NCBI GenBank assembly: GCA_029934735.1
Contig: JAOZLR010000029.1
Span: forward strand, 1 to 15,692
DNA length: 15,692 nucleotides
Source: Bacteroidales bacterium
Lineage (GTDB): Bacteria; Bacteroidota; Bacteroidia; Bacteroidales; JAADJA01
Direction of reading: 5' to 3'
In this document: positions 1 to 5,547 of the stretch, one piece after another
Numbering within the stretch: the stretch's first letter is position 1
How the letters are laid out: each line of letters begins with the position of its first letter
Position numbers and translations under genes: made by a program
The notes under the pieces: model-generated
What the model was told of the DNA's origin: nothing
The model's database searches: none
The model's input: only the letters and a program-made list of their open reading frames with translations

Positions 1-37
1 CTAAGGAATAAATATAATAAACATATTACCCTCACTA

Positions 38-50
38 ATCCCAAAGGGAT
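38..50. repeat. Small perfect hairpin, ATCCC-AAA-GGGAT
   Basis: The arms ATCCC (38-42) and GGGAT (46-50) pair perfectly around a 3-nt AAA loop. It is the first hairpin of the 1-670 cluster and has the same shape (5-bp stem, 3-nt loop) as those at 113-125 and 550-562. No T-run follows, so it is not a typical terminator. Confidence 0.65.
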
Positions 51-63
51 GGCAGGTATTAAT

Positions 64-90
64 ACAGGACGAAGCGTAGCAAAGTCCTGT
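64..90. repeat. Hairpin with loop shared with 229-257
   Basis: ACAGGAC (64-70) pairs with GTCCTGT (84-90), a 7-bp perfect stem around the 13-nt loop GAAGCGTAGCAAA. The loop closely resembles that of the hairpin at 229-257 read on the minus strand (GTAGCGAAGCGAAA), although the stems are unrelated. A shared loop with different but still complementary stems suggests selection for, or generation of, a structure rather than simple sequence duplication. Confidence 0.7.
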
Positions 91-100
91 GCATAAACAG
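87..100 (+). repeat. Left copy of 14-nt direct repeat
   Basis: CTGTGCATAAACAG matches CTGTGTATAAACAG at 657-670 in 13 of 14 bases, in the same orientation. Each copy can fold with CTGT pairing to ACAG. The two copies lie near the left and right margins of the palindrome cluster, so they could mark its ends; this is suggestive only. Confidence 0.5.
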
Positions 101-112
101 AGTAATATGGAA

Positions 113-125
113 GGGCTGAAAGCCC
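113..125. repeat. Small perfect hairpin, GGGCT-GAA-AGCCC
   Basis: GGGCT (113-117) and AGCCC (121-125) form a perfect 5-bp stem with a GAA loop. It belongs to the palindrome cluster and has no gene context. Confidence 0.65.
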
Positions 126-164
126 GAAAGGTCATAAGATGAAATAAAAATTATACATCCCGCT

Positions 165-203
165 CTTTGTGCCTCCGCTGAAGCTTCGGCGGCACGCGGA
201 CAG
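165..203 (+). repeat. Copy A of ~39-nt inverted element
   Basis: This segment folds by itself: GTGCC (169-173) pairs with GGCAC (191-195), with a further CCG/CGG inner stem after one mismatch. Its reverse complement recurs at 451-489, and my hand alignment gives 31 identities in 39 ungapped positions. The differences are scattered, which fits two diverged members of a repeat family rather than a fresh duplication. Confidence 0.7.
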
Positions 204-228
204 AGCTAACTTGTTAGTACATTAAAAT

Positions 229-257
229 CAAAGGTTTTCGCTTCGCTACAACCTTTG
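229..257. repeat. Hairpin with loop shared with 64-90
   Basis: CAAAGGTT (229-236) pairs with AACCTTTG (250-257), an 8-bp perfect stem enclosing a 13-nt loop. Read on the minus strand the loop region is GTAGCGAAGCGAAA, close to the GAAGCGTAGCAAA loop of the hairpin at 64-90, so the two look like related elements in opposite orientation with unrelated stems. Confidence 0.7.
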
Positions 258-261
258 TTAT

Positions 262-290
262 TACATTTCGGAGCTTCACTCCTACATTTG
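262..290. repeat. GGAG/CTCC hairpin flanked by TACATTT repeats
   Basis: GGAG (270-273) and CTCC (279-282) pair around the loop CTTCA, and the hairpin is flanked on both sides by TACATTT in direct orientation (262-268 and 284-290 contain it). On the minus strand the unit includes AATGTAGGAG (279-288), which recurs on the plus strand at 2358-2367, at the end of cca. Confidence 0.5.
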
Positions 291-450
291 AAACTACACC
301 AAGGTTTTATATAGATGCAAAAATTTACGGGAATGACTAGAATGCAATTTGCGGCACATTCATTTTCTTGTGCTTTTTTAATAGATTTGATTTATGAAGA
401 GAGTTGTGATTTTCGGCTAAGTTCTATTTAATACAGCCAAACGCAAAGTA

Positions 451-489
451 CCGTCCGCATGCTGCCGTAGCTTTAGCGGAGGAGCAAGG
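451..489 (-). repeat. Copy B of ~39-nt inverted element
   Basis: This is the inverted partner of 165-203 (31 of 39 bases identical when reverse-complemented). It sits in a larger imperfect stem: GTACC (448-452) can pair with GGTAC (488-492), and TCCGC (454-458) with GCGGA (476-480). The two copies bracket about 325 bp, so they could be read as terminal inverted repeats, but no clear target-site duplication flanks them. Confidence 0.65.
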
Positions 490-505
490 TACGGCCTATT
501 TGTAA

Positions 506-525
506 CACCACGCTATAACGTGGTG
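506..525. repeat. Perfect hairpin, CACCACG/CGTGGTG
   Basis: CACCACG (506-512) and CGTGGTG (519-525) form a 7-bp perfect stem around CTATAA. It is one of the stronger hairpins of the cluster. No T-run follows, so it does not look like a terminator. Confidence 0.7.
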
Positions 526-545
526 AGAAAAGCTGATGCGAAACG

Positions 546-619
546 ATTAGTCCCGTAGGGACATCCTGTCGGGGTAATGATCTAAGTGAATCCCATAGCT
601 CGTCCCATACGGGACTAAT
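546..619. repeat. 11-nt inverted repeat with nested hairpins
   Basis: ATTAGTCCCGT (546-556) is the exact reverse complement of ACGGGACTAAT (609-619). Each arm also lies in its own small hairpin: GTCCC-GTA-GGGAC at 550-562 and GTCCC-ATAC-GGGAC at 602-615. A related short unit occurs twice in direct orientation, CATCCTGTCGGGGT (562-575) and CATCCTTGACGGGAT (631-645). The segment therefore looks like several copies of one palindromic family in both orientations. Confidence 0.65.
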
Positions 620-656
620 TGCAAATAGCTCATCCTTGACGGGATTGTTTTTTTAT

Positions 657-670
657 CTGTGTATAAACAG
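657..670 (+). repeat. Right copy of 14-nt direct repeat
   Basis: CTGTGTATAAACAG is the near-identical partner (13 of 14 bases) of 87-100. It lies at the right edge of the hairpin-rich DNA; beyond it, up to the end of miaA, I see only a purine-rich run near 680-691 and AT-rich spacer. Confidence 0.5.
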
Positions 671-751
671 TTTGCTATTGAGGAGGAGGGGGTTTTCATA
701 ATACAAAAAGCTGTAATAAATAGGACTTAGCTAACAAAATCAAAGCAGTTT

Positions 752-1666
752 CTAAATTTTAGGTAAAATATTAAATACCTTCTCTTGCTCCTCAGGCAAG
801 AACCATTGTATATCATTATCTCTCTTAAACCAGGTGATCTGTCGTTTTGCATAACGGCGGGTATTGGTCTTTATCTTTTCAATGGCTTCATCAAGAGTGT
901 ATGTGCCATCAAAATAATTGAATATCTCCTGATAGCCTACAGTTTTCAAAGCATTGACACCCCTGAATCTTTCAAGACTACGAACCTCCTCAACCAAACC
1001 GGCCTCAATCATTCTGTCAACTCTTTTTTCGATTATGTCGACCAGCTCTTCCCTTGGCCTGTTCATTCCGATTTTAATTATCTCAAAATTCCTTTTTCGC
1101 GGTTTACTGTTTCGCAGTGAAGTGTATGTCTTGCCGGTCTGTATTATTACTTCAAGTGCCCGCAATAACCTGTTTGGATTGTTAAGGTCAACAATGTCAA
1201 AATAATCAGGGTCAAGGTCTTCAAGAAACTGCTGCAAATATCCGATCCCATTGGTTCTTAAAAGTTCTTTGAGTTTCTCCCGCAGATTTTCATCCGGGTT
1301 TGGCAGGTCGTCAATACCTTTACAAACAGCATCAATATACAATCCCGAACCACCTACCAAAACTGCATTGTCATTGGTTTTGAAAAATCTGTCTAAAAAA
1401 GTTAAAACATCCTGTTCAAATTTTGAAATATTATAATAGTCAGTTATTGAAATATGACCGATAAAGTGATGCTTTACAGAAGAGAGTTCCTCTTTTGATG
1501 GTGTTGCTACTCCGATTTTTAATTCCTTGTAAAACTGCCTCGAATCGGCAGAAATGATTTCTGTCTTTAACTTTTGGGCAACATCAATTGCAAGTGCTGT
1601 TTTTCCAATGGCTGTGGGGCCTGATATGACGAAAAGTTTTTTACTCAAGATACACAGATAAATCAA
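752..1666 (-). CDS. miaA: tRNA dimethylallyltransferase (i6A37 synthesis)
   Basis: MiaA transfers a dimethylallyl group to N6 of adenine 37 next to the anticodon of tRNAs that read UNN codons. The 304-residue product has the family landmarks: P-loop GPTAIGKT (16-23), DSRQ (41-44), VGGSGLY (104-110), a NNPNRLLRALE block (162-172) and RRYAKRQITWFKRD near the end (270-283). Length is normal. The start is TTG. The one at 1666 overlaps the stop of the upstream gene (TTGA), which suggests translational coupling. A second in-frame TTG at 1648 would give MSKKLFVISGPT..., which resembles usual MiaA N-termini, so the true start may be 18 nt inside. It is the last gene of the minus-strand cca block; I see no clear terminator between its stop and the palindrome cluster. 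Confidence 0.96.
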   Translation of the reverse strand: MIYLCILSKKLFVISGPTAIGKTALAIDVAQKLKTEIISADSRQFYKELKIGVATPSKEELSSVKHHFIGHISITDYYNISKFEQDVLTFLDRFFKTNDNAVLVGGSGLYIDAVCKGIDDLPNPDENLREKLKELLRTNGIGYLQQFLEDLDPDYFDIVDLNNPNRLLRALEVIIQTGKTYTSLRNSKPRKRNFEIIKIGMNRPREELVDIIEKRVDRMIEAGLVEEVRSLERFRGVNALKTVGYQEIFNYFDGTYTLDEAIEKIKTNTRRYAKRQITWFKRDNDIQWFLPEEQEKVFNILPKI

Positions 1667-2226
1667 TATTCATTTTCTGTATCTTCCTGATAGTCAATCG
1701 TGCCGTCCAGTAGTTCGTTGAAATCCTCAAGAAGCTGTTCTTTGAGAGCTTCGGGATCTTCTTCCTCCTCAATTACAGGGGGAGCAGGCGGACTTGCAAG
1801 TACTCCTTTACTGAGCGAGCATATAGGGTAGTGGTGATCTTCTTTTTGCTTCCAGACGCCAAGCAGCTCAATAAAGAATGTTTTGATATCCAGAAAGTCA
1901 TACTCATACACAAGACGTTGATGTGGATCCTCAATAAAATCCTTGATATTTGAGTTCTTCATAATGAATTGCTCCTCAATAAACTCTTTGTTCTCCTCCT
2001 CTACTTCGTCCTCTTCATCAACTCTCATATCAAGAAGGGTTATCTCTTTCAACTTGCTCCAATTCTGGTTGCAAATATGAAAGGATGCCAGTTCTTCACT
2101 GCCAAGGTTCACATTCTCCTGAATTATTCGGTTAAAATCCAAAAAAGTTTGATTTCCCAGTATTTCAAAGTCCCGGATAAATTCGGCATTAGTGTCTGTC
2201 AGCATCCTGAATTTGTAAATATGCAT
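1663..2226 (-). CDS. PRiA4b ORF-3 / IS1096 passenger-like acidic protein
   Basis: This 187-residue protein looks like the Bacteroidota branch of the plasmid pRiA4b ORF-3 family (also called IS1096 passenger TnpR-like). The N-terminal part has the typical pattern: YKFRMLTD (4-11), FLDFNRIIQENVNL (28-41), SFHICNQNWSKLKEITLLDM (48-67) and a later VYEYDFLD segment (106-113). The molecular function of this family is not established. The protein is very acidic, with Glu/Asp runs at 70-86 and 154-159, and a short proline stretch at 146-150. The start is ATG. Its stop overlaps the first miaA start, and cca lies 141 nt upstream, so it sits between two tRNA-maturation enzymes; a role linked to tRNA is only a guess. 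Despite the family name nothing here suggests a mobile element. Confidence 0.8.
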   Translation of the reverse strand: MHIYKFRMLTDTNAEFIRDFEILGNQTFLDFNRIIQENVNLGSEELASFHICNQNWSKLKEITLLDMRVDEEDEVEEENKEFIEEQFIMKNSNIKDFIEDPHQRLVYEYDFLDIKTFFIELLGVWKQKEDHHYPICSLSKGVLASPPAPPVIEEEEDPEALKEQLLEDFNELLDGTIDYQEDTENEY

Positions 2227-2250
2227 ATTTCTTTAATATTAAATCAGGGA

Positions 2251-2258
2251 TAAAATTA
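2251..2258 (-). promoter_or_regulatory. Possible weak -7 box before the PRiA4b-like gene
   Basis: On the minus strand TAATTTTA differs from the Bacteroidota box TAnnTTTG in its last base and lies about 25 nt before the ATG at 2226. A TTG occurs 15 nt further upstream (complement of 2274-2276). The surrounding DNA is so AT-rich that a chance match is quite possible; the gene could also be read from the cca promoter. Confidence 0.25.
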
Positions 2259-2357
2259 TAAAAAAATTTAAAACAATGAATAAATAATAAAATGTTTTTT
2301 TTGAGGAAGACTAGAGCGGTGTAAAACTGGAATGTGAAAATATGATATTTTTGCGAT

Positions 2358-2379
2358 AATGTAGGAGCTACCTTACATT
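2358..2379. repeat. Palindrome overlapping the end of cca
   Basis: AATGTAGG (2358-2365) pairs with CCTTACATT (2371-2379), leaving one bulged base, around a 5-nt loop. The loop contains the complement of the cca stop codon (2368-2370), so the palindrome encodes the last three residues and the stop. AATGTAGGAG (2358-2367) also occurs inverted at 279-288 in the palindrome cluster, so this may be a solitary relative of that family. On the minus strand no T-run follows it, so it is not a typical terminator. Confidence 0.5.
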
Positions 2380-3783
2380 TAACCCCATTTCCCCCCCAAG
2401 TTTTATCATAAACTGAAAGGCTTCGTCATAATTATTTCGAACTTTTCCGTCGAGTATTGCTTCTCTTATTGCATTTTTTATATCGCCAACCTCTTTGCAG
2501 GGTTTAATGTTAAATGTTTCCATTATAACTTCTCCGGATATGGGAGGTTGCCAGTTTCGCAGTTTGTCTTTCTCCTCTACTTCGACTAATTTTTTCCGCA
2601 CAAGCTTGAAGTTGCTGAGGAATTTCTTTACCTTTTCCTTATTTTTTGAAGTTATATCTGCTTCGCAAAGCAACATCAGGTCGTCAACGTCATCACCCGC
2701 TTCATAAAGAAGTCGCCTGATCGCAGAGTCGGTAATATGGCTTTCTGAAAGAATTATCGGCCTGAGATGAAGTCTGACAAGTTTTTGTACATATTTCATC
2801 TTGTCGTTCATTGGCAGTTTAAGACTTCTGAAAACACCCGGAACCATTTTTGCCCCGAGAAACTCGTGACCGTGAAAAGTCCATCCGGATTCGGAATCAT
2901 ATCTTTTTGTAGCCGGTTTTGCAATGTCATGAAGTATGGCAGACCATAGCAGCCAAAGATTGTTAGTGTTTTTGGCCAGATTGTCAAGTACTTTTATAGT
3001 GTGATAAAAATTATCTTTATGAGCCTTTCCTTCTTTGGTCTCCACACCTTTTAGATTACTCATCTGCGGGAAGATTATTTTAAGAAGCCCGCTTTCATCC
3101 AGCAGGCGAAACCCTATTGACGGCTTGGGTGTAAGGATTATTTTATTCAACTCATCTAAAATTCTTTCCTTTGACACGATCTTAATCCGTTCTGCATTTT
3201 TTTTAATGGCTTCAAAAGTTTCGGGAAAGATATTGAAGTTAAGTTGTGTTGCAAATCTGATTGCACGCATCATTCTAAGTGGATCGTCCGAAAAAGTTAT
3301 GTCAGGTTCCAGAGGTGTGCGGATAATCATTCTTTCTATATCGCCCATTCCGTCAAAAGGATCAAGCAGAGTTCCGTAATTTTCCTTTTGCAGACTTATT
3401 GCCATTGCATTAATGGTAAAATCGCGACGGTTTTGGTCGTCTTCGAGGGTTCCATCTTCAACAATGGGTTTTCTGGAATCGCTGCGGTACGACTCTTTCC
3501 TCGCTCCAACAAACTCAAGCTCCCAATCCGATATTCCAGAGGACTTGATCATCGCTGTTCCGAAATTTTTGAAGATATTGACATTAACACCATTGCCAAT
3601 TTTTGCAGCAACCCGTTTTGCAAGCTCAATACCACTGCCAACAACGACAATATCAACATCGTGCGATTCGTGCTCAAGGATAATATCGCGCACATAACCA
3701 CCAACCACATAGGCTGGAGCTCCCATTTCATCAGCAGAATCCGAGATGATTTTAAAAACCGGTTTTTCTATATATTGCCTCAA
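2368..3783 (-). CDS. cca: CCA-adding tRNA nucleotidyltransferase with HD domain
   Basis: This enzyme adds or repairs the 3'-CCA end of tRNAs. The 471-residue product has the class II polymerase-beta head: GGYVRD (28-33), the metal-binding pair DVD (42-44), RRDFTINAMA (119-128) and the RNA/nucleotide-binding DDPLRMMRAIRFA block (166-178). An HD phosphohydrolase domain follows, with HDIAKP at 285-290 and further histidines at 261, 304 and 306. I chose TTG at 3783 because it gives LRQYIEKPVFKII, the normal beginning of Bacteroidota homologues, and lies 17 nt after a good promoter box. Extending the frame to the ATG at 3903 would add 40 residues, run through that box and overlap the divergent gene. 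The next in-frame ATG (residue 20) would remove conserved sequence. Its 3' end overlaps a palindrome at 2358-2379. The name poly(A) polymerase is possible, but CCA-adding is far more likely in this phylum. Confidence 0.94.
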   Translation of the reverse strand: MRQYIEKPVFKIISDSADEMGAPAYVVGGYVRDIILEHESHDVDIVVVGSGIELAKRVAAKIGNGVNVNIFKNFGTAMIKSSGISDWELEFVGARKESYRSDSRKPIVEDGTLEDDQNRRDFTINAMAISLQKENYGTLLDPFDGMGDIERMIIRTPLEPDITFSDDPLRMMRAIRFATQLNFNIFPETFEAIKKNAERIKIVSKERILDELNKIILTPKPSIGFRLLDESGLLKIIFPQMSNLKGVETKEGKAHKDNFYHTIKVLDNLAKNTNNLWLLWSAILHDIAKPATKRYDSESGWTFHGHEFLGAKMVPGVFRSLKLPMNDKMKYVQKLVRLHLRPIILSESHITDSAIRRLLYEAGDDVDDLMLLCEADITSKNKEKVKKFLSNFKLVRKKLVEVEEKDKLRNWQPPISGEVIMETFNIKPCKEVGDIKNAIREAILDGKVRNNYDEAFQFMIKLGGEMGLNVR

Positions 3784-3799
3784 TCCTTGAATTTTTCGG

Positions 3800-3807
3800 C
3801 AAAGGTA
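3800..3807 (-). promoter_or_regulatory. Promoter -7 box for cca
   Basis: TACCTTTG on the minus strand matches the Bacteroidota primary sigma box TAnnTTTG. It precedes the TTG start of cca at 3783 by 16 nt. Upstream lies a T-run and, 15 nt away, a TTG (complement of 3823-3825) that could act as a short-spaced -33 element. This box is a main reason for placing the cca start at 3783. Confidence 0.65.
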
Positions 3808-3864
3808 AAAAAAAAGATTGTACAATATTTTATTCCCAAAAACGTAGTGTAACCTATGAAATAT

Positions 3865-3872
3865 TATCTTTG
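3865..3872 (+). promoter_or_regulatory. Promoter -7 box for the beta-helix lipoprotein
   Basis: TATCTTTG is a perfect TAnnTTTG box. It falls inside the first codons of the longest possible frame (ATG at 3856), so transcripts from it would begin downstream of that ATG. It therefore favours a GTG or TTG start at 3889-3904. No clear TTTG is seen at the usual -33 distance. Confidence 0.65.
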
Positions 3873-3891
3873 CACAAAAATTCAGACAGTG

Positions 3892-5388
3892 TTGAATATT
3901 CAATTGTTAAGAGCTTTATCCTATACAGGTTTTATCCTGGTAGTTTTTATACTGGTAACTACCTCATGTCGCAAAGATGAGATTGTTACAAACCCTTCTT
4001 ATTCTCTAAGCTTTTCAACTGATACTGTCATTTTTGATACTGTCTTTTCAACTGTAGGATCAACAACGGGAATTCTGAAAGTTTATAATTACAATGACGG
4101 GAAAGTGAAAATTTCCAGAATATATCTTGCGGGAGGGGAACAATCGCAATATAAGATAAACATTGATGGTAATCCTGTTTCCTCAATTGAGGATATTGAA
4201 CTAGCTGAAAACGATAGTCTCTATATTTTTATTAAGGTAACGGTTGACCCTACAAATCAGAACAGCCCTATGATTATTGCCGATTCAGTAATCTTTGAGA
4301 CTAACGGAAATATTCAGGATGTTGACCTTGTGGCCTGGGGGCAGGATGCTCACTATTTTGTAGGCTATTTACATAATCCCGAATCTACATTAAAGTATAT
4401 AATCATAGCCGGTGAAAATGAAAATGTTACCTGGGAAGATGACAAGCCATATGTTCTTTACGGATGGGGAGTTGTGGATTCTCTGGGAGCTCTGGCAATT
4501 GGGCCGGGTGTAGATGTTTATTTTCATCAGAATTCAGGTCTTTGGGTCTATAGCGGAGGAGCTATTCAGGTTAACGGACTAAAAGATAGCCTTGTAGTTT
4601 TTCAGGGCGACAGACTGGAGCAGGAATATCGCGATCTTCCGGGACAATGGAATGGGATTGTGATAAACGAAAGTGATGTCGTTAATGAGTTTAATTATGC
4701 GATAGTTAAAAATGCATTTGTTGGATTACAGGTCTCACCTCAAAATGAAAGCGAGTGGGCTAATACATTGATCTTGAAGAATGTGATAGTTGAGAATATG
4801 ACTCTTTTCGGACTATATTCGTTCGCTTATCAGGTTGTAGCCGTAAATTCTATATTTTCCAATTGTGCAACATACACGGTTTGCCTTGTTGGAGGAATTT
4901 ATGATTTCAGGCAATGTACAATGGCAGATTACTGGTCAGAATCGGTTAGAATAAACCCATCTGTGAGGGTTGGTAATAAAATTTCTTTTAATACACTCGA
5001 TGGAGTTGCTACCTATGTCAGTCCGTTGGAAAGTGCCTATTTTGGCAATTGCATTATTTATGGTGCTCTTTCTGAAGAGCTTGAAACCGATGGTGTTGCT
5101 GATCCCGGGTATGCTTATAACTTTATGTATGATAATTGTCTTATCAGGACTGAACTTGATATAACAAACCCTGATAATTATCAGAACTGCATAAAAAATG
5201 AAGATCCGCTTTTTATTGATCAATACCAGAATGATTACCACCTTGATACTTTGTCAAATGCGATTGATGCGGGCAGTATGGAAATAATAGATTCTTCTGT
5301 ATTGGATATTTCGTTTGATTACGATGGTAACTCAAGAGTTTCGGATGATGCTCCTGACCTGGGAGTTTATGAATTTATTCCAGAGTAA
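3892..5388 (+). CDS. Lipoprotein with right-handed beta-helix
   Basis: This is a predicted outer-membrane or surface lipoprotein of about 498 residues and unknown function. A hydrophobic signal segment (YTGFILVVFILV, 11-22) ends in a lipobox-like LVTTSC with the acylated cysteine at 26, followed by RKDE. Residues 30-155 look like an Ig-like beta domain (paired DTVIFDT and DSVIFET strands). About 200-450 has the short repeating strands of a parallel beta-helix. The end, FDYDGNSRVSDDAPDLGVYEF, resembles the closing motif of many Bacteroidota beta-helix proteins. The start is uncertain: ATG 3856 is the longest frame, but the promoter box at 3865-3872 argues for GTG 3889, TTG 3892 or TTG 3904; I used 3892. 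No catalytic signature is visible, so a binding or structural role is as likely as enzymatic activity. Confidence 0.8.
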   Translation: MNIQLLRALSYTGFILVVFILVTTSCRKDEIVTNPSYSLSFSTDTVIFDTVFSTVGSTTGILKVYNYNDGKVKISRIYLAGGEQSQYKINIDGNPVSSIEDIELAENDSLYIFIKVTVDPTNQNSPMIIADSVIFETNGNIQDVDLVAWGQDAHYFVGYLHNPESTLKYIIIAGENENVTWEDDKPYVLYGWGVVDSLGALAIGPGVDVYFHQNSGLWVYSGGAIQVNGLKDSLVVFQGDRLEQEYRDLPGQWNGIVINESDVVNEFNYAIVKNAFVGLQVSPQNESEWANTLILKNVIVENMTLFGLYSFAYQVVAVNSIFSNCATYTVCLVGGIYDFRQCTMADYWSESVRINPSVRVGNKISFNTLDGVATYVSPLESAYFGNCIIYGALSEELETDGVADPGYAYNFMYDNCLIRTELDITNPDNYQNCIKNEDPLFIDQYQNDYHLDTLSNAIDAGSMEIIDSSVLDISFDYDGNSRVSDDAPDLGVYEFIPE

Positions 5389-5517
5389 TAGAAAATGGCA
5401 ACATCCTCTAGCTGTTTTCTTATTTGTTTTTTATTTGAAGTTGAGTTAATATATATCAGGTTTAACGTTTTACAAAGGAAACCCTTTTGCCGGTATTTAA
5501 AATCTGATTTTTAATTG

Positions 5518-5525
5518 TATCTTTG
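5518..5525 (+). promoter_or_regulatory. Promoter -7 box for the T9SS surface protein
   Basis: TATCTTTG matches TAnnTTTG exactly and lies 22 nt before the ATG at 5548 and 31 nt before the ATG at 5557. It suggests the T9SS protein has its own promoter rather than depending on the lipoprotein transcript. The rest of 5389-5547 shows only a weak 5-bp hairpin (5474-5487) without a T-run. Confidence 0.65.
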
Positions 5526-5547
5526 CCGACTTTTATAACCCCAAAAA

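Larger units (their letters stand above)
1..751. repeat. Gene-free mosaic of short palindromes and repeats
   Basis: This stretch has no credible coding region. It contains at least nine short hairpins between about 38 and 646, in several unrelated sequence types and often only 20-60 nt apart. It also contains a pair of inverted ~39-nt copies (165-203 and 451-489), an 11-nt perfect inverted repeat (546-556 and 609-619) and a 14-nt direct repeat near both margins (87-100 and 657-670). The hairpins are richer in G and C than the AT-rich DNA around them. Mosaics of small palindromes like these occur between genes in Bacteroidota and resemble REP-type elements mobilised by IS200-like (RAYT) transposases, but no transposase is present here, so that link is inference. 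About 300-440 lies between hairpins and shows nothing recognisable. The region is cut by the window start and probably continues leftward. Confidence 0.75.

Noticed and set aside
315..431. Small plus-strand frame of 38 codons starting ATG at 315
   Set aside because: It lies in the palindrome region, has no promoter box or ribosome site, and its peptide shows no recognisable domain or gene-like composition.
1..670. CRISPR array
   Set aside because: The hairpins differ in sequence and spacing; there is no regular repeat-spacer pattern and no cas gene.
1663..2226. Insertion sequence, suggested by the IS1096-passenger family name
   Set aside because: No transposase, terminal repeats or target duplication flank the gene, and it is integrated in a tRNA-gene operon with a stop/start overlap.
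2345..2352. TATTTTTG on the plus strand matching TAnnTTTG
   Set aside because: No plus-strand gene follows; it would only drive antisense RNA into the end of cca, and chance matches are frequent in such AT-rich DNA.
3244..3852. Long plus-strand frame opposite cca
   Set aside because: It is antisense to the conserved catalytic part of cca, its peptide resembles no family, and it has no promoter or start context.
5474..5487. Short AAAGG/CCTTT hairpin considered as terminator of the lipoprotein gene
   Set aside because: The stem is only 5 bp, lies about 86 nt after the stop and has no T-run.
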